A stretch of DNA of 64,000 bases. Origin: Herbihabitans rhizosphaerae (GTDB lineage Bacteria; Actinomycetota; Actinomycetes; Mycobacteriales; Pseudonocardiaceae). This document shows positions 1-8,558 of the stretch, in pieces. The stretch spans positions 752,208-816,207 of the forward strand of contig NZ_SGWQ01000002.1 of NCBI RefSeq assembly GCF_004216555.1, read 5' to 3'. Numbering within the stretch: the stretch's first letter is position 1; every line of letters starts with the position of its first letter. Under the pieces are notes generated by a model. It did no database searches and had not been told where the DNA came from. It saw only the letters and a program-made list of their open reading frames with translations. Position numbers and translations under genes: made by a program.

Positions 1-801
1 GGTGCGGTCACGCCCGTCGGCCAAGTGCGCCCGGACCTGCCGCTGGGTACCGACGCGGTGCTGATGCGGGCGCTGGCCACGCACCCCGGCGACCGCTGGT
101 CCACCGCCGGCGAGCTGGCCGAGGAGCTTCGGCGGGTGGTGAACGGCCGGGCCAGCACGGCACCGCTGGCCGTCGATCCCGAGCGCACCGACGAGGTGGT
201 GGCCCCGCCGTCGAAGTCGGGGCGCCGTCGCTGGTGGATCGCGGCCGCCGCGGTACTCGCCACGGCCGCGGCCGTCGCCGGTGTGCTGCTCGCCGTGAAC
301 TCGGCTGACCGCCCGGCCAGCGCGCTGACACCGCCCGAGACCACCACATCGTCGTCCAGCATGGCGCCCGCGCCACCGAGCCCCAGTCCGCCGACACCGT
401 CGACGGCGCCCCCGACGACAACGCTCGCGCGGGCCACGCCCCCACCATCGACCACCACGACGACAACGGTCCCTCCCGCACCCACGACACAGTCGCCCCA
501 GCCCCCGTCCCCACTACCGTCGTCGCAGGCCGAGCCGCGTCCCCAGGGTTGTCCGGCATACCGGATGTGCTTCTACCCGGAGAACCACTACTACGGGACA
601 CCCGAGGTGCGCCACATGGACTACAGCGAGACCTCGCACTGCCAACCCACCGCGAAGCCGTTCAAGTCGGTCTACAACAGCGCCGACCAGAACCAGCAGG
701 TGTGGTCGACCACCGCTTGCGGCGTACGCGAGCAAGGCCCTCTGGTCAAAGCGGGCCAGGGCTTCCGCTACATCGAGGGCCGCTCCTTCCGACACTCATG
801 A
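1..801 (+). CDS. Receptor-type Ser/Thr protein kinase with I36-like ectodomain, 5' partial
   Basis: The gene runs off the left edge; frame 1 is open from base 1. The first ~45 residues look like the end of a Hanks-type kinase C-lobe (a PDLP stretch followed by ATHPGDRWSTAGELAEELRR). A basic GRRRWW stop-transfer start and one Ala/Val-rich membrane helix follow (about residues 75-97 of the visible part), then a ~90-residue Pro/Thr/Ser linker. The extracellular end has Cys pairs and a YRMCFYPENHYYG motif resembling peptidase inhibitor family I36 (beta-gamma crystallin-like). Instead of PASTA repeats the sensor would be this Cys-rich domain. The kinase part is inferred from the tail only, since catalytic residues lie outside the window. 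Confidence 0.75.
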   Translation, partial: GAVTPVGQVRPDLPLGTDAVLMRALATHPGDRWSTAGELAEELRRVVNGRASTAPLAVDPERTDEVVAPPSKSGRRRWWIAAAAVLATAAAVAGVLLAVNSADRPASALTPPETTTSSSSMAPAPPSPSPPTPSTAPPTTTLARATPPPSTTTTTTVPPAPTTQSPQPPSPLPSSQAEPRPQGCPAYRMCFYPENHYYGTPEVRHMDYSETSHCQPTAKPFKSVYNSADQNQQVWSTTACGVREQGPLVKAGQGFRYIEGRSFRHS

Positions 802-842
802 CACCGTTACCTGTTCGTTACTAACTTAGGCGCTCCGGCCGG

Positions 843-871
843 CCACCTCATGTACGACACACCCGAGGTGG
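843..871. promoter_or_regulatory. Short inverted repeat upstream of the ESX-like genes
   Basis: CCACCTC at 843-849 and GAGGTGG at 865-871 form perfect 7-bp arms around a 15-base spacer. They lie between the kinase stop and the start at 887. It could be a weak terminator or a protein-binding site. There is no U-tract. Function not established. Confidence 0.25.
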
Positions 872-886
872 TGAAAGGGGAAAGCC

Positions 887-1261
887 GTGTTCGTCAACGA
901 GCATCGAGGAGCGGGATTCGCCGTCGCGGACGACGTTCTGCGGAACGCACACGAGGAAGAGCCGCTACACGGACGTCAGGAACTGCCGGAGGTCGTCTAT
1001 CTGCCGACCGAGGAACCGGTGCATCGAGCGGACGCCGACTGCGTAGTGGAAATGCGCCAGCTTACGGATGGTCGCATCGGGTTGCTGACCTACACGTCTC
1101 GCGAATCATTGGTCGAGTGCTGCGGCGACGCGCAGCCGTGGGTTTCGATTCCGAACTGGAGGTTGGAACTCCTTCAAGAGGAGACGAATGCGGACGTGGT
1201 GGTATTCGACGCGCCGCTGAGGGCCGAACAGATGCGGAACGCGGACGGCGGTGAATTCTGA
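887..1261 (+). CDS. SAV_915-like / SseB-like protein
   Basis: A 124-residue soluble protein. Its middle (PEVVYLPTEEPVHRADADCVVEM then GRIGLLTYTSRESLVECCG) resembles the SAV_915 family, a SseB-related group often found beside type VII secretion genes in actinomycetes. I chose the GTG at 887 because AAAGGGGA precedes it at good spacing; an overlapping frame starting at 850 lacks this and has shadow-like composition. The stop TGA shares its last base with the next ATG, so the two genes are probably translationally coupled. Biochemical role unknown. It may be a chaperone or accessory factor for the secreted helical proteins downstream. Confidence 0.6.
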   Translation: MFVNEHRGAGFAVADDVLRNAHEEEPLHGRQELPEVVYLPTEEPVHRADADCVVEMRQLTDGRIGLLTYTSRESLVECCGDAQPWVSIPNWRLELLQEETNADVVVFDAPLRAEQMRNADGGEF

Positions 1262-1530
1262 TGTTGGGCTATGAGGTCGACGAGACCGATCTCCACGGGC
1301 TGGCGCGCAAACTGACTGCGGGCGCCACCGACATCGAAGACACCGCCGATGCGCCCCCCGCGCCACAGGCAGGACCGCTGACCGGTTTGATCGCCGGACA
1401 CCTCGGCAACGTCGCGGGAGGAATGGCCTCGGTGTCGGAGTTCGCCAGTGCCGCCGGCCAGAACGTGACCCGTAGCGCGTCCACCTACACCAACGTGGAC
1501 AAGGGGAACGCCGATGCGTTCAAACCGTGA
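1261..1530 (+). CDS. Small ESX-associated helical protein (DUF6317-like)
   Basis: 89 residues, starting with the pattern G-Y-x-V-D-x-x-x-L-x-x-L-A. Two predicted helices are separated by a Pro/Ala-rich turn, and there is a final VDKGNADAF segment. This matches the general look of short actinobacterial proteins found between SAV_915-like and WXG100-like genes. It has no signal peptide, as expected for a type VII substrate or partner. Start ATG overlaps the previous stop by one base. Family assignment is by pattern only. Confidence 0.5.
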   Translation: MLGYEVDETDLHGLARKLTAGATDIEDTADAPPAPQAGPLTGLIAGHLGNVAGGMASVSEFASAAGQNVTRSASTYTNVDKGNADAFKP

Positions 1531-1562
1531 CATGACGACGGTAAGCCAGTCAGAGGAGAAGG

Positions 1563-2753
1563 GTGACTGAGGTGCTGACCACCGAGGTGAAGGGCGATCC
1601 GGCGAGCCTGCGGGCGACGGCGACGTGGCTGAGCATGGCTAACGGATCGATCCACGGCGCCGCGACTCAGGTCTACGCGGCCCGTAACGAATCGACGAGC
1701 AGTTGGACCGGAGAGGCCGGCAGTGGTTTCCGCTCGGTAATGACCAACGCTGCCGGGAAGATCGATCAGATAGCGGGCAACGCGACGACTCTCGGCAGCG
1801 CGCTGTCCGGGCATGCGGCCGACTTGGATACCGTTCGATCGCGTATGGCAATGGCACGTCAGGTCGCGACCGACGGCGGGCTGACGGTCACGGCGACGGC
1901 AATCATGCCGCCCGGACCTGCTCCGGCCGCGCCGAGCGCACTGCCCAAGAATGCGACTACCGAGGAGAAGGCGGCGCACAAGAATTCTGCTGCGGCGCGC
2001 GCGGATTACATCAAGAAGGTGAAAGCATATCACCAATCTGGAACCATTGTCGCGGGTGCCAGAAAGACCGAGACGACATCGCAGAACAACGTATTGACAA
2101 CTCTCAAGAACGTCCGGCTCGTCAGTGGCACGTTGGCGGCGATGGCCGGCGCTGGTGTCGAGGCGGCCAGCAAGTTTCGAACCGCTCAACACTCCTACGA
2201 CGACTTCGCGGAGCGGGCGATACGTGTCGCGAGTAACACCAAACTGAGCACGACGAATCGAATGCGGGCTCTGCAGGTCGCGGCGAAGAACAATATCAAG
2301 CTCAGGCAAACAGCTCAGATCATCGAACGAGACCTGTGGTTCAAGTACACGGATCGTCTGCCGAGTTGGGCGAAGTCCACGCTGACCTTCACCGTGGCAG
2401 GAAAACCGCAGCCACCGGCGCCGCCAGGGGTTCGCGCGTCAAGCCCTCCGGCCGCGTCCGCAGGTGCGAAGGTCGCCAAAGTCGCAACGAAGGTCGGCGG
2501 CAAGATCCCCGTCGTCGGACTTGGGTTCACCGCCGCCGGCGTTGGACTCGATATCGCGGGCGGCAAGGATCCCGGTAAGGCCGTGGTATCCGGTGCCGCA
2601 GGCCTCGCCGGTGGTATCGCCGCGGGCGCCGCCGTCGGAGCGGTCGTCGGCGGGCCACTCGCACCAGCGACAGTGCTCGTGGGCGGCCTCGTCGGAGGTT
2701 TGCTTGCCAGCGGGGCGGCTGAGGCAGCCTGGGACTTCTGCTCCGGGAAGTAG
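1563..2753 (+). CDS. WXG100-like protein with glycine-zipper C-terminus (putative type VII secreted effector)
   Basis: 396 residues from GTG, preceded by AGAGGAGAAG. Residues ~10-110 form a helical hairpin with a W-x-G turn (W48-T-G50), like WXG100/ESX substrates. A Lys/Ala-rich helical middle (~130-270) and a Pro-rich linker (~277-300) follow. The C-terminus (~310-390) is a dense glycine-zipper/Ala-Gly membrane region of the kind found in pore-forming or membrane-inserting effector tails. No enzymatic toxin domain is visible. No Sec signal is present, so export would need a type VII system outside this window. Whether it is a toxin is inference. It converges on the lipid kinase with a 2-bp gap. 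Confidence 0.5.
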   Translation: MTEVLTTEVKGDPASLRATATWLSMANGSIHGAATQVYAARNESTSSWTGEAGSGFRSVMTNAAGKIDQIAGNATTLGSALSGHAADLDTVRSRMAMARQVATDGGLTVTATAIMPPGPAPAAPSALPKNATTEEKAAHKNSAAARADYIKKVKAYHQSGTIVAGARKTETTSQNNVLTTLKNVRLVSGTLAAMAGAGVEAASKFRTAQHSYDDFAERAIRVASNTKLSTTNRMRALQVAAKNNIKLRQTAQIIERDLWFKYTDRLPSWAKSTLTFTVAGKPQPPAPPGVRASSPPAASAGAKVAKVATKVGGKIPVVGLGFTAAGVGLDIAGGKDPGKAVVSGAAGLAGGIAAGAAVGAVVGGPLAPATVLVGGLVGGLLASGAAEAAWDFCSGK

Positions 2754-2755
2754 GC

Positions 2756-3640
2756 CTATCCGACGACGGCGAGCGCGCCGGAGACGCAGGTTGTGGTAAG
2801 CGGCAGCGGGCGGAGTGGATCACCGTCGGCGTAGGCGGTCCAGCCGTTGGCCGGCTCCAGGGTCACCCGGCTCGCGCGCAGGGTGGTCACGGCCGGGTGG
2901 TCGATGTGCCGGCCGCTGCGCAGGGTGGGCAGCAGCCGCAGCAGGTCGCGGCGGTGCGCGGCGCCCACCAGCGTCACGTCGAACAGCCCGTCGGACGGGT
3001 CGGCGTCCGGGCACACCGGGATGCCGCCGCCGTAGTACGCCGTGTTGCCCACCGCGACCAAGGTGGCCTCGGTCTCCAGCCGACCGGCGTCGGTGTCCAC
3101 GATCAGCGGGGCCGGCCGCAGCCTGGCCAGCTCGGCGACCACGGCGACGTCGTAGCGCCTCGGCCCGGACGGCCAGCGCAGCGCGTTGGCGCGCTCGTTG
3201 ACCGCCGAGTCGAAGCCGGCACACAGGACGGTCGCGAACCAGGTGTCGCCGACCTTGCCGAGATCGATCGTGCGACGGGCACCGTCGGCCAAGCTCGCCG
3301 CCAGATGATCGAGGGCGGCGTGCGGCTCACCCGGCACGCCGAGCGCCCGCGCCAGGTCGTTGCCGGTGCCGGCGGGCACGATGCCCAGCGCGACACCGTG
3401 CTCGGCGCAGAACTGCACGCCTTGGTGCATCGAGCCGTCGCCGCCGATCACGACCAGCACGTCCAGCCCGGCGTCGGCGGCGCGGCGCATCAGCTCGCGC
3501 GACTCGTCGACCGTGTCCGCCACCGCCAGCGACAGATGATCGACGACCTCACGCAGGCGCTCCGCGACCGTGCCGGACACCCGAGCGGCCGCGCCGCGCC
3601 CGGAAGCGGGATGAACCGCCAGGGCGGCGCGCACACCCAT
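2756..3640 (-). CDS. Diacylglycerol/lipid kinase family protein
   Basis: 294 residues with the DAGK catalytic fold: GGDGSMHQGVQF is the nucleotide-binding GGDG(T/S) loop, followed by VPAGTGNDLARALG, the second family hallmark. It would phosphorylate diacylglycerol or a related lipid using ATP. Start ATG at 3640 overlaps the tatC stop by one base (TGATG). A longer in-frame reading back to 4396 is a shadow of tatC. In many actinomycetes a lipid kinase lies downstream of tatC and is followed by the helY helicase. Here no helicase follows and the ESX-like block lies next to it. Confidence 0.9.
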   Translation of the reverse strand: MGVRAALAVHPASGRGAAARVSGTVAERLREVVDHLSLAVADTVDESRELMRRAADAGLDVLVVIGGDGSMHQGVQFCAEHGVALGIVPAGTGNDLARALGVPGEPHAALDHLAASLADGARRTIDLGKVGDTWFATVLCAGFDSAVNERANALRWPSGPRRYDVAVVAELARLRPAPLIVDTDAGRLETEATLVAVGNTAYYGGGIPVCPDADPSDGLFDVTLVGAAHRRDLLRLLPTLRSGRHIDHPAVTTLRASRVTLEPANGWTAYADGDPLRPLPLTTTCVSGALAVVG

Positions 3641-4626
3641 CAGGTGACGTCGTCCAGCTTGCTCGCCGCTTCTTCGGCGCGTTCCTCCTCGGCCTTCTCC
3701 CGCGCGACGCGCTCCCGCTCGGCGGCGAGCTTCTTGTCGTCGGGCTTGAGGCCGTACTCCTCCGGCTCGCCCCAGCCCTCGGCCACCGCGCGGCGCGCCT
3801 TCTTGCGGTCGTGCAGGCGGGAGAGCTGGATGGAGAACTCCAGCAGCACGGTCATCGCGGCGGCGAGCACCACCATGGACAGCGGGTCGGTGCCGGGGGT
3901 GGCGATGGCGGCGAACACGAACAGCCCGAAGATCAGCCCGCGGCGCCAGCGTTTCAGGTTGGCGTAGGGCAGCATCCCGATCCGGTTGAGCATGGTCACC
4001 AGCAGCGGGAGCTCGAAGCTCACGCCGAAGATCAGCAACATGATCAGGATGAACGAGATGTACTTGTCGGCGGCCAGCGCGGTGGCGAACTGGTCGCCGC
4101 CGAAGCTGACCAGCACCTGCAGACCCTCGGGCACCACGAAGTAGGCCAGCACGGCGCCGGCCGCGAACAGCATGGAGGCCAGGCCGACGAAGGTGATCGC
4201 GAACTTGCGTTCCTTGGCGTAGAGGCCAGGAGTGATGAACGCCCAAATCTGGTACAGCCAACCCGGGCTGGTGAGCACCATGCCCGCCGAGATACCCACC
4301 TTGAACCGGGTCATGAACGCCTCGAACGGCTGTGTCTGCAGCAATTGGCACTTGCCGTCGTTCAGCTCCACTCGCAAATGCCGTGGCAGACCGCAATACG
4401 GGCCGGTGACCAGGTCACCCAGGGAGGGCAGCCCGAAAGGCCGGATCTCCCACCACAGGAAGCCGACGACACTGCCGAGAACCACGAACAGCAGCGCCAG
4501 CGCGAGGCGGTGCCGCAGTTCGTACAGATGGTCTTTCAGCGACATGGTGCCGTCGGGATTCTGCCGGCGGTTGCGCTGTCGCTTCTTGTCCCGGCGGGTC
4601 TCCCGGCGGCCGTTCTCCCGCGCCAC
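3640..4626 (-). CDS. tatC: Twin-arginine translocase subunit TatC
   Basis: 328 residues. After a very basic 28-residue N-terminus comes SLKDHLYELRHRL, the conserved cytosolic TatC signature that binds the twin-arginine signal peptide, then six hydrophobic segments. The acidic, Lys/Glu-rich C-terminal tail (from about residue 285) is typical of actinobacterial TatC. It acts in the plasma membrane with TatA to export folded proteins. GTG start; tatA lies 17 bp upstream in the same operon. The two secreted proteases elsewhere in the window have Sec-type signals without an RR motif, so they need not be clients. Confidence 0.97.
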   Translation of the reverse strand: MARENGRRETRRDKKRQRNRRQNPDGTMSLKDHLYELRHRLALALLFVVLGSVVGFLWWEIRPFGLPSLGDLVTGPYCGLPRHLRVELNDGKCQLLQTQPFEAFMTRFKVGISAGMVLTSPGWLYQIWAFITPGLYAKERKFAITFVGLASMLFAAGAVLAYFVVPEGLQVLVSFGGDQFATALAADKYISFILIMLLIFGVSFELPLLVTMLNRIGMLPYANLKRWRRGLIFGLFVFAAIATPGTDPLSMVVLAAAMTVLLEFSIQLSRLHDRKKARRAVAEGWGEPEEYGLKPDDKKLAAERERVAREKAEEERAEEAASKLDDVT

Positions 4627-4643
4627 CGTGTCTCCCGTCTTTC

Positions 4644-4934
4644 TCAGCTGGCGTTCTTGTTTTCCGTCGTGTCCTTGACGGACTCCGACTTCACGGACTC
4701 GGCGACCGGCTGACCGTTCGACTTCGCCTCAGGAAGCTGCGCCGGCGGATCGGCCGGCTTGTCGGACTTGTCCTTGTCGTCGTCCTCGTCGCGGAGGTTC
4801 TTGGTCTCCTCCTTGAACGCCTTCGCCGACTTGCCGAGCGACCGAGCCATCTCCGGGAGCTTCTTCGCCCCGAACAGCAAAATGATCACACCAGCGATGA
4901 TCAGAAGCTCGGGAACACCAAAGTTGCTGAACAC
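4644..4934 (-). CDS. tatA: Twin-arginine translocase subunit TatA
   Basis: 96 residues. One N-terminal membrane helix (about residues 8-20) is followed by the diagnostic amphipathic motif FGAKKLPEMARSLG and a highly charged Asp/Lys tail. It would oligomerise to form the translocation pore with TatC. GTG start with a strong GGAGGAG ribosome binding site. It sits between the 79-residue membrane protein and tatC, the usual order downstream of pafBC in actinomycetes. Confidence 0.97.
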   Translation of the reverse strand: MFSNFGVPELLIIAGVIILLFGAKKLPEMARSLGKSAKAFKEETKNLRDEDDDKDKSDKPADPPAQLPEAKSNGQPVAESVKSESVKDTTENKNAS

Positions 4935-4956
4935 CTGCTCTCCTCCTGCCTCTCCC

Positions 4957-5196
4957 CTATTGGCTAGATGGTACGCGCGGGGCCTCGCCGTCGGAGCCCT
5001 CCTGGCGTCGCTCCGCGACGGCCACCTTCAGCGCGGCCGATCGCGCCTTCAACAAGCCCACCTCGTCCCCGACATGGCCGTTCACCAGGCCGGCGACCTG
5101 GCTGAACCGGCCAAGCGCGCGCAGCGTGCGAACCACAAGGAACGCGAGCAGCACCAGCCCGACGGCCAGCAGCACGATGATCGGCAGGTAGGACAC
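4957..5196 (-). CDS. Small conserved single-pass membrane protein
   Basis: 79 residues: one N-terminal membrane helix (about 4-25), then a soluble helical part with VAGLVNGHVGDEVGLLKARSAALK. Short proteins of this shape occur between pafC and tatA in several actinomycetes. The function is not known; a role in envelope or Tat biology is only suggested by position. GTG start; 18 bp after the pafC stop. Confidence 0.7.
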   Translation of the reverse strand: MSYLPIIVLLAVGLVLLAFLVVRTLRALGRFSQVAGLVNGHVGDEVGLLKARSAALKVAVAERRQEGSDGEAPRVPSSQ

Positions 5197-5214
5197 GCGT
5201 ATACCGTAGCCGTC

Positions 5215-6186
5215 TCAGGTGGCCGCGAGATGACTTGCCCGTGCCAACGCCTGCTCGGCCCTGGTGCGCACGGATTCGGCCAGGTCAGCGGGCTGCTCGA
5301 CGGTGACCTCGCCGCCGAGCCCGAGCAGCAGGCGCACCATCCACGGCTCGTCGGCGTAGCGCATCCGCACCCGCAGCCGGCCGGAGTCCAGCTCCTCCAG
5401 GTCGTCCACCGGGTAGTACTCGGACACCCACGCCGCGTCCGGCTCCAGCACGAGCGTCGCCACGAGCTGGTCGGGGCTGCGGCGGAACAGGCCGTCCGAC
5501 ACATCGGTGGGCCGGGCGTACGGCGGCGGTGCGGCGGCCTCCTCGAGCACGGTGATCTCGTCGATCCGGTCCAGCCGGAACATCCGCATGCCCTCGGCGC
5601 GCCGACACCACGCCTCCAGGTACGAGCGGCCGTCCACGAGCAGCAGCCGCATCGGGTCGATGGTGCGCTCGGTGATCTCGTCCTTGGACGCCGTGTAGTA
5701 GGTGATCGTCGCCGCGCGGCCGTCCAGCAGTGCCGACTGCACGATCTCGCGCACCTTCGCGGTCCGCTCCCCCTCGCGCACGCCGAGCCCGACCGCCACG
5801 GTGGCCGGCTGCGCCTGCCCGGCGGCCGACTCGATCTTGGCGACGGCCCGGCGGACGGCGTCGCTGTCCACCATGCCCGGCGTGTCGGCGAGCGCCCGCA
5901 GCGCCACGAGCAACGCGGTCGCCTCCGCGCCGGTGAGCCGCAGCGGGCGGTTCATCCCGGCGTCGAAGGTGACCGTGACCGTGTCACCGTCGAACGACAA
6001 ATCGATCAGGTCGCCGGGCCCGTACCCGGGCAGCCCGCACATCCACAGCAGTTCGAGATCGCGCCGCAACTGCTTGGGGGTGACCCCGAAGTCGGCGGCC
6101 GCCTCGGCGATCGGAATGCCCGGCCGCGCGATCAGATACGGCACCAGCGCGAGCAGCCTCGGCAGCCGCTCCTGTGCCGCGCTCAT
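5215..6186 (-). CDS. pafC: WYL-domain DNA-damage regulator subunit PafC
   Basis: 323 residues with an N-terminal winged helix (IPIAEAAADFGVTPKQLRRDLELLWMCG), then a WYL domain (from about residue 140; YLEAWCRRAEGMRMFRLDRI) and a WCX tail. With PafB it forms a transcriptional activator controlling the LexA-independent mycobacterial-type DNA damage response; the WYL domain senses single-stranded DNA. The start overlaps the pafB stop by four bases (ATGA). The name comes from proximity to the Pup ligase pafA in many genomes, but pafA is not in this window. Confidence 0.93.
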   Translation of the reverse strand: MSAAQERLPRLLALVPYLIARPGIPIAEAAADFGVTPKQLRRDLELLWMCGLPGYGPGDLIDLSFDGDTVTVTFDAGMNRPLRLTGAEATALLVALRALADTPGMVDSDAVRRAVAKIESAAGQAQPATVAVGLGVREGERTAKVREIVQSALLDGRAATITYYTASKDEITERTIDPMRLLLVDGRSYLEAWCRRAEGMRMFRLDRIDEITVLEEAAAPPPYARPTDVSDGLFRRSPDQLVATLVLEPDAAWVSEYYPVDDLEELDSGRLRVRMRYADEPWMVRLLLGLGGEVTVEQPADLAESVRTRAEQALARASHLAAT

Positions 6187-7172
6187 CGGAGATTTCCTTT
6201 GCTGGTCAGGGAAAGCAGCCGATCCGCGACCGCCTTGCGGAGCACGTCCGGCTCCAGCACCACGACGTCGGGGCCGTAGCCGGCGATCCAGCCGGCCGCC
6301 GTGTCCGGGTGGTACAGCTCGATCTCGACCTCCTCGCCGGCGACCCCGTCGACCGTACGCTCACCGAGCACGGTGGCCCGGCGGCGCAGCCCGGCGGCCC
6401 GTCCCCGGGCGAGCCACAGCCGCGCGGTGGACGCGGGCGACGGTTCCGCACCGCCGGAGTGCGCGACGAACTGGAGCAGGTCCACGTTGTCCGGTCGAGT
6501 CACCACGCCCGGCTTGCCGACCGTGGACACGTCGCCGACGATCCGGGACAGCCGGAAACAGCGCGGCGCGTCCCGGTCGCGGTCGTGGCCGACGACATAC
6601 CAGCGCCCGCGCCAGGAGACCACGCCCCACGGCTCCAGCGTGCGGCTGCGCAACTGGTCTGTCGGCATGCCAGGGCGGCGGTACTCGAACGTGACCGCCT
6701 GGCCTGCCTGCACGGCGGCGAGCAGCGGCGTGAACGTGCGCTCGGTGGTGCGCACCTTGGGCTCCACCACCGACGGCGCGCCGTGGTCCACGTCCACGCC
6801 GGCGGCCCGCAGCTTGAGCAGCGCGCCCTGGGCGGCGCCGGTCAGCTCCGGCGAGTCCCACAGGCGGACGGCGAGCGCGACCGCGGCGGCCTCGTCCGGC
6901 TCCAGGTCGATCTCGCCCAGTTCGTAGTCGCGGCGCGCGATCCGGTAGCCGTCGATCGCGTCGAATGCCGAGTTGCGGCCCACTTCCAGCGGAATGCCCA
7001 GCTCGCGCAGCTCGGTCTTGTCCCGCTCGAACATGCGGAAGAACGCCTCGTCGGTGGGCGCGTCGGCGTAACCGGGCACGATTCCGCGCACGCGTTCGGC
7101 GGTGAGGTACTGGCGCGTGGACAGCAGGCAGAGCACCAGGTTCACCAGGCGTTCGGCACGGGCGACGGACAC
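6183..7172 (-). CDS. pafB: WYL-domain DNA-damage regulator subunit PafB
   Basis: 329 residues with the same architecture as PafC: N-terminal HTH (ARAERLVNLVLCLLSTRQYLTAE), WYL domain (about residues 140-235, including EPWGVVSWRGRWYVVGHDRDR) and a C-terminal WCX region. It is the heterodimer partner of PafC in DNA-damage gene activation. GTG start with a short intergenic leader; it heads the pafB-pafC-tatA-tatC-lipid kinase operon. Confidence 0.93.
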   Translation of the reverse strand: MSVARAERLVNLVLCLLSTRQYLTAERVRGIVPGYADAPTDEAFFRMFERDKTELRELGIPLEVGRNSAFDAIDGYRIARRDYELGEIDLEPDEAAAVALAVRLWDSPELTGAAQGALLKLRAAGVDVDHGAPSVVEPKVRTTERTFTPLLAAVQAGQAVTFEYRRPGMPTDQLRSRTLEPWGVVSWRGRWYVVGHDRDRDAPRCFRLSRIVGDVSTVGKPGVVTRPDNVDLLQFVAHSGGAEPSPASTARLWLARGRAAGLRRRATVLGERTVDGVAGEEVEIELYHPDTAAGWIAGYGPDVVVLEPDVLRKAVADRLLSLTSKGNLR

Positions 7173-7264
7173 TTGAGCACCCTAACGCGCGTGCGGGTGC
7201 GTGCCGACGCCGACACACGTGCGCGGGTTGAACCGGCGGGCGGTTTCGGAGTAGGCACGGACAG

Positions 7265-7627
7265 GTGCTGATCAACCACGCCAGGCGCGGGGTGCTCGCC
7301 GCGCTGTGCGTCACGGTGATCACCAGCTACGGGGTCCTGTACTACGCCTTCCCGGTGCTCGCGGGGGCGATCACGCGGGACGGCGCGGCGCGCGGGATCT
7401 TCACTCTGCTGCAGGCCACGGCGATCACCGACCGCTGGGGGCCTGCGCACTACGGCCGGCTCAACGGCGTGCTGAGCGCGCCGGCGATGGTGGCAACGGC
7501 CGTCGCGCCCGGCGCGGGTGCGGTGCTGGCCGGCCCGCTCGGCGGTTATCCGGCGATGTTCCTGATCCTGGGCGGGATCGGACTCGCCGCGGTGGTGACA
7601 GCGGCGGCGGCGCGTCCTGTCGAATGA
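7265..7627 (+). pseudogene. Internally deleted MFS transporter remnant
   Basis: The ORF encodes 120 residues. The first ~40 (VITSYGVLYYAFPVLAGAIT) match the first helix of a major facilitator protein. From residue ~43 the sequence jumps to what looks like the last three helices (DRWGPAHYGRLNGVLSAPAM then a PGAGAVLAGPLGGYPAMF stretch). A full transporter has about 400 residues, so around 280 central residues are missing while the frame stays open. Best read as an in-frame deletion remnant, not a functional transporter. Confidence 0.65.
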
Positions 7628-7664
7628 GGTTGACCCGCCGGCCGGTTGATGATCTTGTGGGTGG

Positions 7665-8558
7665 GTGGCCACGATGCATGCCGACGAAGCGGACATCGAC
7701 GAACACCTCGTCCGCCGGCTGATCCTCGGCCAGTTCCCGGCATGGGCGGACCTGCCGATCGCGCGGCTGGCGTCGGGCGGGACCGTCAACGCGGTCTACC
7801 GGCTCGGTGACGAGCTGTCCGTGCGGCTGCCGCTCACCGCCGGCGGCGTGGACGACCTCGCCCGCGAGGTGCGCTGGCTGCCCCGCCTCGCCTCCGCGCT
7901 CCCGGTTCCGATCCCGACCGTGGTGGCGACCGGTGCGCCCGCCGAGGGCTATCCGTGGCCGTGGGCGGTACACCGGTGGATCAACGGCGAGAACCCGCTC
8001 GAAGGCCAGGTCGCGCGGCCGGAGGCGCTCGTCGGTGATCTGGCCGCGTTCGTGCTCGCCATGCGCGGTGTCGCGGTGGACGGCGGCCCGCCGGCGCACC
8101 GGGGTGGCCCGCTGACCGACCAGGATCCGGAGACCCGCGCCGCGATCGCCGCGTTGGGGCGCACCGACGAACCGTTCGACATGGGCGCGGCCTCGGCCGC
8201 GTGGGACGCGGCGCTCGCCGCGCCGCCGTGGACCGGCTCGCCGTGCTGGATCCACGCCGATCTGATGCCAAGCAACCTGATCGTGGCCGACGGCCGGCTC
8301 GCCGCCGTCCTCGACTTCGCCACCGTCGGTGTTGGCGACCCCGCCTGCGACCTGATCCCGGCGTGGAACCTGCTGCCGCCCGAGGCGCGGCAGGCCTTCC
8401 GTGACGCCGTGGACGTGGACGACGCCACCTGGGCGCGAGCCCGCGGCCGGGCACTGTCGATGGCGCTGATCCAGCTTCCGTACTACCGCGACACCAATCC
8501 GGTGATCTCCGCGAACGCCCGCTACGTGATCAGCCAGGTGCTGGTCGAGACGCGCTGA
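7665..8558 (+). CDS. Aminoglycoside/choline-type phosphotransferase family protein
   Basis: 297 residues with an APH-fold kinase: an N-lobe with LASGGTVNAVYRLGDELSVRLP, hinge WPWAVHRWINGENPL, catalytic loop IHADLMPSNLIVADG (H-x-D-x-x-x-x-N) and metal-binding VLDFATVGVGDPACDL. It would transfer phosphate from ATP to a hydroxyl of an unknown small molecule; resistance to an aminoglycoside cannot be read from sequence. GTG at 7665 or the ATG at 7674 are both possible starts. It is intact although both neighbours are decayed. Confidence 0.8.
   Translation: MATMHADEADIDEHLVRRLILGQFPAWADLPIARLASGGTVNAVYRLGDELSVRLPLTAGGVDDLAREVRWLPRLASALPVPIPTVVATGAPAEGYPWPWAVHRWINGENPLEGQVARPEALVGDLAAFVLAMRGVAVDGGPPAHRGGPLTDQDPETRAAIAALGRTDEPFDMGAASAAWDAALAAPPWTGSPCWIHADLMPSNLIVADGRLAAVLDFATVGVGDPACDLIPAWNLLPPEARQAFRDAVDVDDATWARARGRALSMALIQLPYYRDTNPVISANARYVISQVLVETR

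Noticed and set aside
2756..4396. 546-residue minus-strand frame joining a long upstream part to the lipid kinase
   Set aside because: The upstream ~250 residues are a shadow of tatC in another frame; the kinase has its own ATG at 3640 coupled to the tatC stop.
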